This document shows positions 42,459-50,428 of a stretch of DNA of 64,000 nucleotides, piece by piece. Under the pieces are notes generated by a model. That model made no database searches, had not been told where the DNA came from, and was given only the letters and a program-made list of their open reading frames with translations. Location of the stretch: NCBI GenBank assembly GCA_017456555.1, contig JAFTJF010000010.1, positions 1 through 64,000 of the forward strand, written 5' to 3'. The position numbers and the translations under genes are program-made. The DNA comes from Clostridia bacterium. GTDB taxonomy: Bacteria > Bacillota > Clostridia > TANB77 > CAG-508. Numbering within the stretch: position 1 is the first letter of the stretch; each line of letters begins with the position of its first letter.

Positions 42459-43562
42459 TTATACTTCCTCTTCTACTCCTGTAAATGTTACATTTGCATC
42501 AATTGGACATACGTTAATCCATGTATTTCCATCATTTACTTTGATTTCATTTCCATTTAAATCAACATATTCTGTTTGTTCAAATCTTGATGCTTTATTA
42601 CATTTTATTTTTATTGCTTTTCCGTTTGTTATATAATATCCATCTAAGCTTCCAATTGTTAAAACATCTTGTCTACCTTTATTTTCACCATCATCTAAAG
42701 TATAGTTTTCTGCAAATGTTATTATTATGTTTTTTGTTGTTACTTCTTCATCTGTCATTTCATCAAACATTTTTTTACCTTTAGACCATCTTGTGTATCT
42801 TCCAGTTTCACTATTGTATTTATATTCTACAGTATGTCCTTTTGCATAAGGAATTTTTACTGATTCTACTGAAAATGCTTCTTCTTGTTCTAAATTAACT
42901 TCTTCAGCAACATAATTTAAAACACTTTCTTTTTCTGAAGTTGTTTTCCATCCAAATCCTTTTGCGATTTTTAAAATTGATTCTGTATTTGTATATGCAT
43001 TATGAGGTGCATTTTTATGTTTTACTCTCCAATATAAAGAAGTTTCAGTTCTAGCTTTTCCAGTGTCATATACTTGTCCATTTATATGCTCGATACCAAA
43101 TTCATCAAAAGTAGCTTGAGCTTGTGGACTCATACCTAAATGAGCATATATTGCATCATTTTCCATAGCATAATCTATAAAATAATGTCTGGCACTTCTT
43201 ATTGGTCCTACTTCGTCAGCAGTTACTCCTTTAAATAATGCCATCAATCTTGATTCTCCACCTTCAACAATAATTTCATATACCATATATGTTGAATTTA
43301 AAGATGCTTGTGGTTGAGCATTCTTGTTATTGTCAATCATAAATGCAATTGGTCTATCATTTCCATTAAATATTTTTATTTCTGGTTCTTTTACTTCTTC
43401 AACTTCTTGATTTTGCTCTATTTCTAAATTTGTTTCCTCTGCTGCCAAAAAATCTTCTGCTGTTGAACCAGCATTATTTTTTCCAGTTCCAAACCAATAA
43501 ATTCCAAATCCTACAGCTCCAATTAAAATTAGTACAAATAATACTTTAATAAAATTTTTCAT
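42459..43562 (-). CDS. DUF3048 (YerB-like) extracytoplasmic protein
   Basis: The 367-residue protein has a membrane helix (about 5-24) and an outside part. The DUF3048 N-domain (about 70-215) opens N-D-R-P-I-A-F-M-I-D-N and holds the Y-E-I-I-V-E-G-G-E-S-R block and G-P-I-R-S-A-R-H-Y. The C-domain (about 240-365) has a conserved Y-T-R-W-S-K-G-K. No lipobox cysteine is present, so the helix itself anchors it. Its function is unknown in the family. Here it sits between dgkA and era in the usual cdd slot. GGAGG is seven bases from the ATG. Confidence 0.85.
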   Translation of the reverse strand: MKNFIKVLFVLILIGAVGFGIYWFGTGKNNAGSTAEDFLAAEETNLEIEQNQEVEEVKEPEIKIFNGNDRPIAFMIDNNKNAQPQASLNSTYMVYEIIVEGGESRLMALFKGVTADEVGPIRSARHYFIDYAMENDAIYAHLGMSPQAQATFDEFGIEHINGQVYDTGKARTETSLYWRVKHKNAPHNAYTNTESILKIAKGFGWKTTSEKESVLNYVAEEVNLEQEEAFSVESVKIPYAKGHTVEYKYNSETGRYTRWSKGKKMFDEMTDEEVTTKNIIITFAENYTLDDGENKGRQDVLTIGSLDGYYITNGKAIKIKCNKASRFEQTEYVDLNGNEIKVNDGNTWINVCPIDANVTFTGVEEEV

Positions 43563-43588
43563 ATGTATCCTCCATATATTATTACTTA

Positions 43589-43969
43589 TTATATTGCTAT
43601 ATAATTTATTATTTTCGGTAAAAATAAAATTATTCCAATTATAATTGACATTATTGCAGAAAGAGTAACTGCTCCTGCTGCAACATCTTTAATAATTTTT
43701 GCTATTTCATTATATTCTAGAGTATATAAATCCACTAATTTTTCAATAGCTGTGTTAAAAACTTCACAAATTAATACTATAAATATTGTTAATACAAGTA
43801 TCGCAAATTCGATTTTAGAAATCTTCAAAATTATTCCTAATATTGTCACTAAAATCCCAAATACTACTTGAATTTTTATGTTGCTTCCATATTGCCAAAC
43901 AAATTTAACACCATTTAAAGCATTTTTTAAACTCTGAAAAAAATTTTTATTTTTCCACTTATTTTCCAT
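43589..43969 (-). CDS. dgkA: Diacylglycerol kinase / undecaprenol kinase
   Basis: This membrane kinase of the DagK family phosphorylates diacylglycerol or undecaprenol. The 126-residue chain has three transmembrane segments. The signature E-V-F-N-T-A-I-E-K-L-V-D lies at 69-80 and K-D-V-A-A-G-A-V at 94-101, which place the key glutamates E69 and E76. GAGG precedes the ATG by six bases. It follows ybeY by 13 bases, as is usual in Bacillota. Confidence 0.93.
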   Translation of the reverse strand: MENKWKNKNFFQSLKNALNGVKFVWQYGSNIKIQVVFGILVTILGIILKISKIEFAILVLTIFIVLICEVFNTAIEKLVDLYTLEYNEIAKIIKDVAAGAVTLSAIMSIIIGIILFLPKIINYIAI

Positions 43970-43982
43970 ATAACCTCAAGAT

Positions 43983-44459
43983 TTATTCTTCTCTTAATAT
44001 TTTTAATCTGTTTAGTACATTTTCTTCTTTTTCTCTCATTATGATTTTATCTGCTTCTTCAATATGATCTTCTCCCATTAAATGATAAAATCCATGAACT
44101 ACCATATATGCAAGTTCTCTTTCAAAACTGTGTCCATATTCTATTGCTTGTTCTTTAACTCTTTCAATAGAAATTATTATATCTCCAATAGCCTCTTCAT
44201 ATTGATAATTTTTCATTTTGGCTATTTCTTCTTTTTCAAACATTGGAAAAGAAAGTACATCAGTTTCTTTATCTATGTTTCTGTATTCATTATTTAATTT
44301 TCTTATATTTTCTGGATTTGTTAGAGTTATACTAATATATAATTTTGACTCTAACATTCCCTCAACAATAAAACATTCATTTAGAACTCTGTTTATTACT
44401 TTTTCATATTCTTCATTTGTTTCAAAATCTAAATATTCTATTTCAGCAATTTTTTTCAT
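43983..44459 (-). CDS. ybeY: Endoribonuclease YbeY
   Basis: YbeY is a zinc-dependent RNase for 16S rRNA maturation and ribosome quality control. The H-G-F-Y-H-L-M-G-E-D-H motif supplies His122, His126 and His132. The T-D-V-L-S-F-P block at 66-72 is also present. At 158 residues it is full length. The Shine-Dalgarno (AGAGGA) falls in the 3' arm of a predicted hairpin (44468-44487). phoH, which usually lies immediately upstream, is not there. Confidence 0.95.
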   Translation of the reverse strand: MKKIAEIEYLDFETNEEYEKVINRVLNECFIVEGMLESKLYISITLTNPENIRKLNNEYRNIDKETDVLSFPMFEKEEIAKMKNYQYEEAIGDIIISIERVKEQAIEYGHSFERELAYMVVHGFYHLMGEDHIEEADKIIMREKEENVLNRLKILREE

Positions 44460-44466
44460 ATATATT

Positions 44467-44511
44467 CCTCTATTTTTTAATATAGAGTTGCCAAACTATT
44501 AATTTGGCAAC
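44467..44511 (-). promoter_or_regulatory. Tandem hairpins before ybeY
   Basis: The first hairpin has a perfect 9-bp stem (GTTGCCAAA / TTTGGCAAC, 44487-44511). The second (CTCTAT / ATAGAG, 44468-44487) includes the ybeY Shine-Dalgarno in its 3' arm. They fill the 54-base gap after the 394-residue gene. They may limit ybeY translation or stabilise mRNA ends. Confidence 0.45.
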
Positions 44512-44513
44512 AA

Positions 44514-45698
44514 TTATAATTTTGTAAAAAATCCTTTCATTGTTCTACAAGTTGATTTTTTGATTTTTTTCATTACACCTAATTCTACTAATTTATCTTT
44601 ATAAAATTGTCTTACCTCTGCATATTTTTCATATTCATCAGCAGTTTCATATAATTCTCTTTTTAAAGATAAAATTTCTTTTTCTTCTGATGAACCAGTT
44701 TTACTATATGCATCCCAGAATTTTTTGTAAGCTTCTCTTTCTTGTGGTTTATCCCAATATACTTTTGTTGATAATAATTTTACATTATAATCTTCAATTA
44801 ATTCTAAAAGCATTTTATAAGTTGTTTCTCTTTTTTCTGGTGCTTTAGTACTTACAATTAAATTTCTTGTATCTTTTAATAATTTTTTATAACATTGTTC
44901 TGCTGCAACTAAAGGCAAACTATGTGTAAATAAAACTCTACTTAAGCCAAGTAATATCATGTTTTTCTCTAAGAAATCTTTTTCATCTAATTTTCCTACA
45001 GAGAATTTTTCATATTCATCATATTCTTGAAGAATTTTACTATATTTATTTTCTCCTTCAATTTTAATTTTTATAGGTAACATATTTTTTATATAGTCTT
45101 CTAAAGTTTCAAAAATTTTCTTATATAAATCAACTTGATTTACAACTTTTGCTCTAATTCCATCTGCTAATTTTACTGAATAATTTTTTAATATTCCTTT
45201 ATAAATTGTATCTATTTTTTCTATGTAAATAGGTTCATATTTATTTAAAACTTTATCTTTTCCGCTAACTACTAAACTCTCATGATCTAAGTCTAATAAG
45301 AATTTTTGTTTTCTATATTTATATTCCAAATATTCGTTATCTTTTAAGTGAACTATTGTATAGTAATTTGATAAAGCATCTTTTTCATAATTTGATGCAG
45401 TATTATTTTTTACTTTTTTATAAATAGAATCCATTATATGTTTATCTATTGATTCTAAATATAAAGTATAGCTCTCTTCATATCTATTTTGGAATTGCTC
45501 TTTTTTAGAAACATCATTATTAGCTTCAGCTGTTTTTAATTGCTCATATGCTTTTACTGTTGCAGTTCTTTTTATATTAATCATCATTCCATTAATACCA
45601 ATTTTAGTTGGTATTAATAATTTTGTTAAAGTATTAGAAACCTTATTAAAAAAAGTTGTGTTGTTAGAAAGTACTTTTAAACTTCTCTCTTCTACCAT
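44514..45698 (-). CDS. Soluble helical protein in the phoH position, function unknown
   Basis: The 394-residue cytoplasmic protein is mostly charged helix (Lys/Glu/Tyr-rich) without signal, cysteine cluster or P-loop, so it is not PhoH. Somewhat hydrophobic stretches at about 15-40 and 240-265 are too short for membrane helices. It has a GAAAGGATGGG ribosome-binding site and sits between yqfD and ybeY, where phoH is commonly found, with hairpins on both sides (45725-45753 and 44487-44511). It resembles in style the 537-residue gene at 48525, but I saw no shared motif. Unrecognised. Confidence 0.6.
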   Translation of the reverse strand: MVEERSLKVLSNNTTFFNKVSNTLTKLLIPTKIGINGMMINIKRTATVKAYEQLKTAEANNDVSKKEQFQNRYEESYTLYLESIDKHIMDSIYKKVKNNTASNYEKDALSNYYTIVHLKDNEYLEYKYRKQKFLLDLDHESLVVSGKDKVLNKYEPIYIEKIDTIYKGILKNYSVKLADGIRAKVVNQVDLYKKIFETLEDYIKNMLPIKIKIEGENKYSKILQEYDEYEKFSVGKLDEKDFLEKNMILLGLSRVLFTHSLPLVAAEQCYKKLLKDTRNLIVSTKAPEKRETTYKMLLELIEDYNVKLLSTKVYWDKPQEREAYKKFWDAYSKTGSSEEKEILSLKRELYETADEYEKYAEVRQFYKDKLVELGVMKKIKKSTCRTMKGFFTKL

Positions 45699-45724
45699 AT
45701 AAATCCCATCCTTTCAAAACTATT

Positions 45725-45753
45725 AATAAGTCTGAAATTATTCTGGACTTATT
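45725..45753 (-). repeat. Hairpin after yqfD
   Basis: AATAAGTC (45725-45732) and GACTTATT (45746-45753) form an 8-bp stem that overlaps the yqfD stop codon. It lacks a T-run, so it is not a clear terminator. Confidence 0.4.
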
Positions 45754-46940
45754 TATCTTTCGTCTTTTTCTCCAATCTTTTGCTCAACTTCATATACTAA
45801 TTTTACTGTTATTCCATCATTTTCAATATTAGTATATAAATTTCTTTTTTTATATTTTTCTTCGTAATTTGATATTTTAAATTCTAATTCTAATTCTTCT
45901 TCTAATTGTTTTTCTATTTTACTAATTAGTTCTTCTTCTGAAAATGTTTTTTGCTCATTTTTGTATTCTATATATGTTGTCTTTTTTATCTCAAAAGGAA
46001 GATAAAAATCAGAAAAAACCTTTATTTTATTTCTTGTGCTTATTGTATCATAATTTTCAAAATTTGAAAGCCTTTTATTGAAATTTATTGCAAAATTCTT
46101 TATACAAATTTCGTTTTTTTCTTCCTTATTTCCAGTTTCAATTTTTACATTTTGCACAAAGTTTTCTTTTGCCTCTTTTGAGTATATTTTTTTACCAAAA
46201 ATATCAGCATCTGCATGAACTTCTCTAATTCCAGTGTTAGCTCCTTCCATTATTCCTTCAACTAATATATCACCTTTTTTTACTTCATCCCCTACCTGAA
46301 CTTTGGCAGTCCCACTTCTAACAATGATTTTAGATATTATAGAATCCTCTGTAGCAATAATATTGCATATTTCATTTTCATCTATGATTTCAGGTACCTC
46401 AATACTTTCCTCAACAGTAACAATCACATTTGTCCCTTTAACAGTTATTCCAATCCAAGATAAATCTTCTCTATTTAATCTAATAAGATTACTTATTTTT
46501 TCAGCATTTATTTTAGATTTCAAAGTTCCCACTTCAATTCCATACTCTGAAACTAAAGCTTTAATATCATCTTCAGAAATATCTTCATTTCCAACAACTT
46601 CAATATTCCAAATAAATTTAGTCAGTATAAAAATAAAAATTGCAATTACCATCCCAGCAATTGCAAATATTTTTCTTTTCCTATATCTATTTATAAAAAA
46701 TGGAACTCCTGATTTTTTCTCAATTTTAACTTTACATTTAGTCCTTTTTGCAATATGCCTAATTTCTTTAAAATCAGATTTCAAAATTTTCATTTTAATA
46801 TATGTACTATTTTCTCTATGTAAATCTTTTAAAAATATTTCTTTTTGCCTACAAATATTTAAAAAACGCTCTATAAAAAAGCCTTCTACAATTATATTTA
46901 AGTAGCCTGCAAAAAACATATATATTAATTTTAAAAACAT
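45753..46940 (-). CDS. yqfD: Sporulation protein YqfD (stage IV)
   Basis: The 395-residue protein acts in the mother cell at stage IV of sporulation. Its N-terminal part has a basic amphipathic stretch and one membrane helix (about 91-111) in K-R-K-I-F-A-I-A-G-M. The outside or lumenal part (about 115-395) has the V-V-G-N-E-D-I-S-E-D-D-I, W-I-G-I-T-V-K-G-T-N-V and G-D-E-V-K-K-G-D-I-L-V-E-G blocks typical of YqfD. Its first codons lie 3 bases after the yqfC stop, with AAAGGTG upstream inside yqfC. Confidence 0.93.
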   Translation of the reverse strand: MFLKLIYMFFAGYLNIIVEGFFIERFLNICRQKEIFLKDLHRENSTYIKMKILKSDFKEIRHIAKRTKCKVKIEKKSGVPFFINRYRKRKIFAIAGMVIAIFIFILTKFIWNIEVVGNEDISEDDIKALVSEYGIEVGTLKSKINAEKISNLIRLNREDLSWIGITVKGTNVIVTVEESIEVPEIIDENEICNIIATEDSIISKIIVRSGTAKVQVGDEVKKGDILVEGIMEGANTGIREVHADADIFGKKIYSKEAKENFVQNVKIETGNKEEKNEICIKNFAINFNKRLSNFENYDTISTRNKIKVFSDFYLPFEIKKTTYIEYKNEQKTFSEEELISKIEKQLEEELELEFKISNYEEKYKKRNLYTNIENDGITVKLVYEVEQKIGEKDER

Positions 46941-46943
46941 TTA

Positions 46944-47216
46944 TTATTCACCTTTACTTTCAAAATCTAGATTCTCAATTTTACCAGTAACCAAAATATC
47001 ATTATCTGTCATTTGATTTAGCTTCAAATTAAATCCATTAATATTAATATTTCCAATAGAAGTACTTATTCTAGCAAAAAAATCTTCATACTCTAAAATA
47101 CCTTTAAAATTCTCAATAAAAATCTCATCAAATCCAGTTACAGTAATTTTAGGAACATCGCTAATAACTTCTCTAGGAATCTCCAAAAATTTACTAACTC
47201 TACTATAATCTCTCAT
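46944..47216 (-). CDS. yqfC: Sporulation protein YqfC
   Basis: This is the usual partner gene of yqfD. The 90-residue form starts M-R-D-Y-S-R-V-S-K-F and includes L-E-I-P-R-E-V, P-K-I-T-V-T-G-F-D-E and the N-I-N-G-F-N-L-K-L-N block. I start at the ATG at 47216, 11 bases from GAGAGG; the longer frame to 47309 would run through the palindrome at 47274-47344 and does not resemble YqfC. YqfC is a small beta-rich protein needed for sporulation; its exact action is unknown. Confidence 0.93.
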   Translation of the reverse strand: MRDYSRVSKFLEIPREVISDVPKITVTGFDEIFIENFKGILEYEDFFARISTSIGNININGFNLKLNQMTDNDILVTGKIENLDFESKGE

Positions 47217-47273
47217 AAAACAAAACCTCTCTTTAAAGAATATATATTCTAAAAAGAAATATTTATTACAAAT

Positions 47274-47344
47274 AATGATTTGGGGACGGAGAAAAAAATC
47301 ATCTTTCACTTTTTGATGATTTTTTTCTCCGTCCCCAAATCATT
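47274..47344. repeat. Perfect 30-bp palindromic element (GGGGACGGAG type)
   Basis: The arms 47274-47303 and 47315-47344 are exactly complementary over 30 bases with an 11-base loop. Each contains GGGGACGGAG followed by an A-run and ATCATC. It overlaps the stop codon of the DUF4116 gene and precedes yqfC. A degenerate copy lies at 7987-8054. It can fold as an RNA hairpin or terminator, but the two-copy pattern points to a dispersed REP/MITE-like element. Confidence 0.75.
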
Positions 47345-47873
47345 AGTCTTCCAGTAAAGCTTTAATATCTTCATCTTCTTGGAGCCTAGGAGAAATGTAT
47401 TCTATAACTTTTTTCTTAGCTTTTTCAATAGCAGCTAAAGCAATATCTTTATCATCTCTCATTTTAAAGCTCGCATATTTTAAGATAATTGGTTTTTGAG
47501 TTACTGCAGTCAAAACAACATCTTTATCATTTCTTAATTCTTGACTTGCAAAATACAAAGCTTGCCCATCAACTTTAGAAGCGGCTAGAAGTACATCTTT
47601 ATCCCCTTTTAATCTATCACTCGCATAGCAACAAGTCCAACCAGCTTGAGATACAGATTTTAAAATCACATCTTTGTCATCTTTTAATCTGTCGCTTGCA
47701 AATTCTAAAGCCCCACCATCAACAGCAACTGCTTTTAATATGATTTCTTTATCATCTCTAATTTCTTCATTTGCCCATTCTATTAATGTTGGATTTTCTA
47801 AAACTATTTTTGAAAAATATTCTTTATCATTTGTTTTCTCTCTAGCCTCAATTACCTCTGGACTATCTGCCAT
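47343..47873 (-). CDS. DUF4116-repeat protein
   Basis: The 176-residue protein is made of about three and a half repeats of about 35 residues with the pattern L-x-x-D-K-D-V-I/V-L-x-A-V-x-x-x-x-x-A-L-x-Y-A-S-x-x-L-R/K-x-D. Examples are A-L-E-F-A-S-D-R-L-K-D-D-K-D and A-L-Y-F-A-S-Q-E-L-R-N-D-K-D. DUF4116 repeats are predicted helical and probably mediate protein interactions; no enzyme activity is known. It lies between yqfC and the signal peptidase, with GGAGAAA upstream. The stop codon is inside the palindrome. Confidence 0.8.
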   Translation of the reverse strand: MADSPEVIEAREKTNDKEYFSKIVLENPTLIEWANEEIRDDKEIILKAVAVDGGALEFASDRLKDDKDVILKSVSQAGWTCCYASDRLKGDKDVLLAASKVDGQALYFASQELRNDKDVVLTAVTQKPIILKYASFKMRDDKDIALAAIEKAKKKVIEYISPRLQEDEDIKALLED

Positions 47874-47899
47874 TTTGATTTCTCCTATTTCCTAATATT

Positions 47900-48511
47900 T
47901 TAAAAATAAAAATCTGATTTTTTCTCATACTTTTCTCTTACTAGTTTTCTGTCTAGTTTTCTTTTCTTTAGTCGATTATCATAATATATTATTCCAATTA
48001 ATACCAATATACAAAATGCAAAAAAGATTTTATTTTTTAGTAAATTCATAACTATACCAAATTTAGGCATCGTATATATAACTTTACCTATAATATATTT
48101 ATATTTTACAATTTCCTCATCTTGAACAGTATTATTATCTCCTTTAGTAACATATGCTTTTTGCAAATCTACTGTTGTTATATCATCAATTCTATGAGTT
48201 ACTATTTCACCATTCTTCTTTTTAAATGTTATTATGTTTCCTACTTTATATTCTTCATTTGTATATCCTTTTTTTACTATGATAATATCATTTACCTTTA
48301 ATCTTGGAGACATACTTTCTGAAGTTACAGTATATATTTCTATATTTAAAGAACTAGGAAATATTCCTGAATTCCCTAGTTCTAAACATATTAATAATAA
48401 ACTAAACAAAATTGTAGGAATCAACATTATATATAATATTATAATTAAAATCTTTTTTATCTTTTGATTTCTTTTTATATTTTTAGATATAACATCTGAT
48501 TCATATCTCAT
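47900..48511 (-). CDS. Signal peptidase I, SipW/ER type
   Basis: This protease cleaves secretory signal peptides. The catalytic serine is in S-E-S-M-S-P (Ser66), and G-E-I-V-T-H-R-I-D-D provides His106 in place of the usual lysine, the ER-type or SipW arrangement. Two membrane helices (about 18-42 and 160-180) flank the domain. SipW-type enzymes process TasA/camelysin-like matrix proteins, and three candidates lie at 60.8-63.8 kb. This connection is inference. AGGTG precedes the ATG by about eight bases. Confidence 0.9.
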   Translation of the reverse strand: MRYESDVISKNIKRNQKIKKILIIILYIMLIPTILFSLLLICLELGNSGIFPSSLNIEIYTVTSESMSPRLKVNDIIIVKKGYTNEEYKVGNIITFKKKNGEIVTHRIDDITTVDLQKAYVTKGDNNTVQDEEIVKYKYIIGKVIYTMPKFGIVMNLLKNKIFFAFCILVLIGIIYYDNRLKKRKLDRKLVREKYEKKSDFYF

Positions 48512-48524
48512 ACAAAATCACCTA

Positions 48525-50138
48525 TTAATTATTATTTTTTATTATTAATGGTTTCATTTTTTCAACAAAAGCGATATCTTCTATTTTTAAACCACTTCTA
48601 TTAATATTGTGATAATTAACTATTTTTTCAACATCTTCTATTAAAGACTCTATATTTTCTGGTTCTAGATGTTCTTTTTCAATATTGATATTTAATATTT
48701 TATATCTATTTGCAATTATTGATGTAATATCTGGTTCTTCAACAAGTTTTATGTTATTAAGCATAACTTTATAAGGTTGATTTATAAAGTCTATTAATAC
48801 TTGTAATTCATCTGCTACATTCATTTCCATATCATCTTCATAATGCTCTTTTATTAATTTATATGCATATGAATAGAAAGAAATAGCAATTTTAAACATA
48901 TATTTGATTGAACAATTATCATCAACAAATTCTGCAATTCTAAGATTTACAGCTTCTTCATCTAATTCTAAATACATTTTTTGTAATTCTTTTATTTGGC
49001 TATTAGATGCAACTGGGAATTCATAAATCTTACGATCTAATTTCTTTTTGAAGAATCTAAATAAAGGATTATTTGATTGTTTAATCATTGCTTGATGTTT
49101 TTTGTTTTCTTTTAATAAAGCTTGTTCTTTTTTTCTTAATTCTTTATTTTTCTTATCATAAGCATCTTTAAATGAATCTTTATTTTTGTATTTATTTTTC
49201 AAATCATCAATAATATATTTATATCTTACAAATATACTATATTCTTCAAGAGTATTTAATAATTTACCAAAATTTTTATTTATTTCCTCTTGTTTTTCTG
49301 GTGATGCTTCAAAATATTTTCCAGCTAATAATCTGTCATATAGAACGCTCATTTCTTTTTCACTAAAGTCTTTAATTTTCCATTCATCATTTAAGAATTT
49401 GTCTAAAACAGCTTTTCCATCTTTTCTTTTTGCTTTTATTAAATCTTTATTTAATTCGAAATATCTTCTAACTAAACCGTTTTTATCTAATTGCATTGAA
49501 GCTAATATTTTATTATTTCTATCATTTAATTCTGTTTCTATTTTTTTGGAATTTATATGATACAAATATCTCATATTTAATTCTATATGTATAACAATAT
49601 CAGGACATTGCCAATATATTTTCTCAAAAGTCTTTTTTAGTTTTTCAGAATTCAAATTACCATTTGCAGTTTCTTCAATAAACACACTAATATATTCGTT
49701 TGTATATTGACTGTAATTAAAATCATCTTTTGTTAAAACAATTCCGAAATCTTTAAATTTATCCATAAACAATTTGATATTGTTATTTACTAAATTTAAA
49801 TCTCCTTCAAAGAAACTGTTTAAACTATGAGTTATTCTATCAAATCCAAGCTTTTCAAAAGGTGTATTTAATTCATTAAATACATCAATATTTTCAATTC
49901 CTTTGATTGTTTTTTCAAGTTCAGAAATTTTTGGACTTTCTAATATATCTGTTATTTTTTCATATCTTTCTTGAATTTCATTCCAAATAACTTTTCTGAT
50001 TTTTAATGCAGTTTCTTCAAATTCTTGAACTTTTTCAACATATTTACTTTTGTTTTTCTTTGTGTTTATTGGCAAAACACTTAATACGTCTTTATTACTT
50101 GATATATATTTATCAAATTCTACTAATATATCGTTCAT
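48525..50138 (-). CDS. Large soluble helical protein of a two-gene operon, function unknown
   Basis: The 537-residue protein is mostly helical and charged, without signal peptide or membrane span. Positions about 295-350 form a Lys-rich coiled coil. A basic block R-F-F-K-K-K-L-D-R-K-I-Y lies near 352. The C-terminal part has a three-helix character and a hydrophobic D-E-L-Q-V-L-I-D-F-I stretch. Its ATG overlaps the TAA of the 40-codon gene upstream (TAATG), which implies translational coupling. I do not recognise a family. Confidence 0.6.
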   Translation of the reverse strand: MNDILVEFDKYISSNKDVLSVLPINTKKNKSKYVEKVQEFEETALKIRKVIWNEIQERYEKITDILESPKISELEKTIKGIENIDVFNELNTPFEKLGFDRITHSLNSFFEGDLNLVNNNIKLFMDKFKDFGIVLTKDDFNYSQYTNEYISVFIEETANGNLNSEKLKKTFEKIYWQCPDIVIHIELNMRYLYHINSKKIETELNDRNNKILASMQLDKNGLVRRYFELNKDLIKAKRKDGKAVLDKFLNDEWKIKDFSEKEMSVLYDRLLAGKYFEASPEKQEEINKNFGKLLNTLEEYSIFVRYKYIIDDLKNKYKNKDSFKDAYDKKNKELRKKEQALLKENKKHQAMIKQSNNPLFRFFKKKLDRKIYEFPVASNSQIKELQKMYLELDEEAVNLRIAEFVDDNCSIKYMFKIAISFYSYAYKLIKEHYEDDMEMNVADELQVLIDFINQPYKVMLNNIKLVEEPDITSIIANRYKILNINIEKEHLEPENIESLIEDVEKIVNYHNINRSGLKIEDIAFVEKMKPLIIKNNN

Positions 50139-50260
50139 TATTCTTCCGTACCTTTCATACTTTTTTCTTTTTCTAAATAAGCTATATAATCTTCTACTTT
50201 CTTATATAACTCAATTAGATTTTCGTTACTTAATTTCGATAATTCAAAATCTTTTTCCAT
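50138..50260 (-). CDS. 40-residue protein coupled to the 537-residue gene
   Basis: This short frame encodes 40 residues (start M-E-K-D-F-E-L-S-K-L), almost one charged helix. AAAGGAAA lies about ten bases before the ATG at 50260, and the stop TAA shares one base with the next ATG. The arrangement of a tiny helical protein in front of a larger helical protein repeats the layout at 13131/12227. Confidence 0.6.
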   Translation of the reverse strand: MEKDFELSKLSNENLIELYKKVEDYIAYLEKEKSMKGTEE

Positions 50261-50384
50261 TGTACAAATTTCCTTTCAAGAAATTATCCTACTATTATAT
50301 TCAATATTATATATTAATCATAAACTCAAGTCTATATCTTTTTTATAATATTTTTTTACTTTTTTATAACAAAATTATTTTATT

Positions 50385-50411
50385 GATTTGGGGAATAAAA
50401 TTCCCCAAATC
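50385..50411. terminator. Hairpin downstream of the giant surface protein gene
   Basis: GATTTGGGGAA and TTCCCCAAATC (11-bp arms, 5-nt loop) lie 18 bases after the stop at 50429. The ends share GATTTGGGGA with the palindrome at 47274. The minus-strand tail is A/T-mixed (AATAAAATAATTTT), so terminator function is likely but not certain. Confidence 0.6.
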
Positions 50412-50428
50412 TTATTTTTATGTTTATA

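Noticed and set aside
44514..45698. Assignment of this gene as phoH because of its position
   Set aside because: No P-loop or PhoH-like motif can be seen.
46303..46905. Plus-strand open frame of 200 codons opposite yqfD
   Set aside because: Composition follows from the complement of yqfD; no ribosome-binding site or family match.
47217..47309. Longer N-terminus for yqfC
   Set aside because: It runs into the palindromic element and has no ribosome-binding site; the family start matches 47216.
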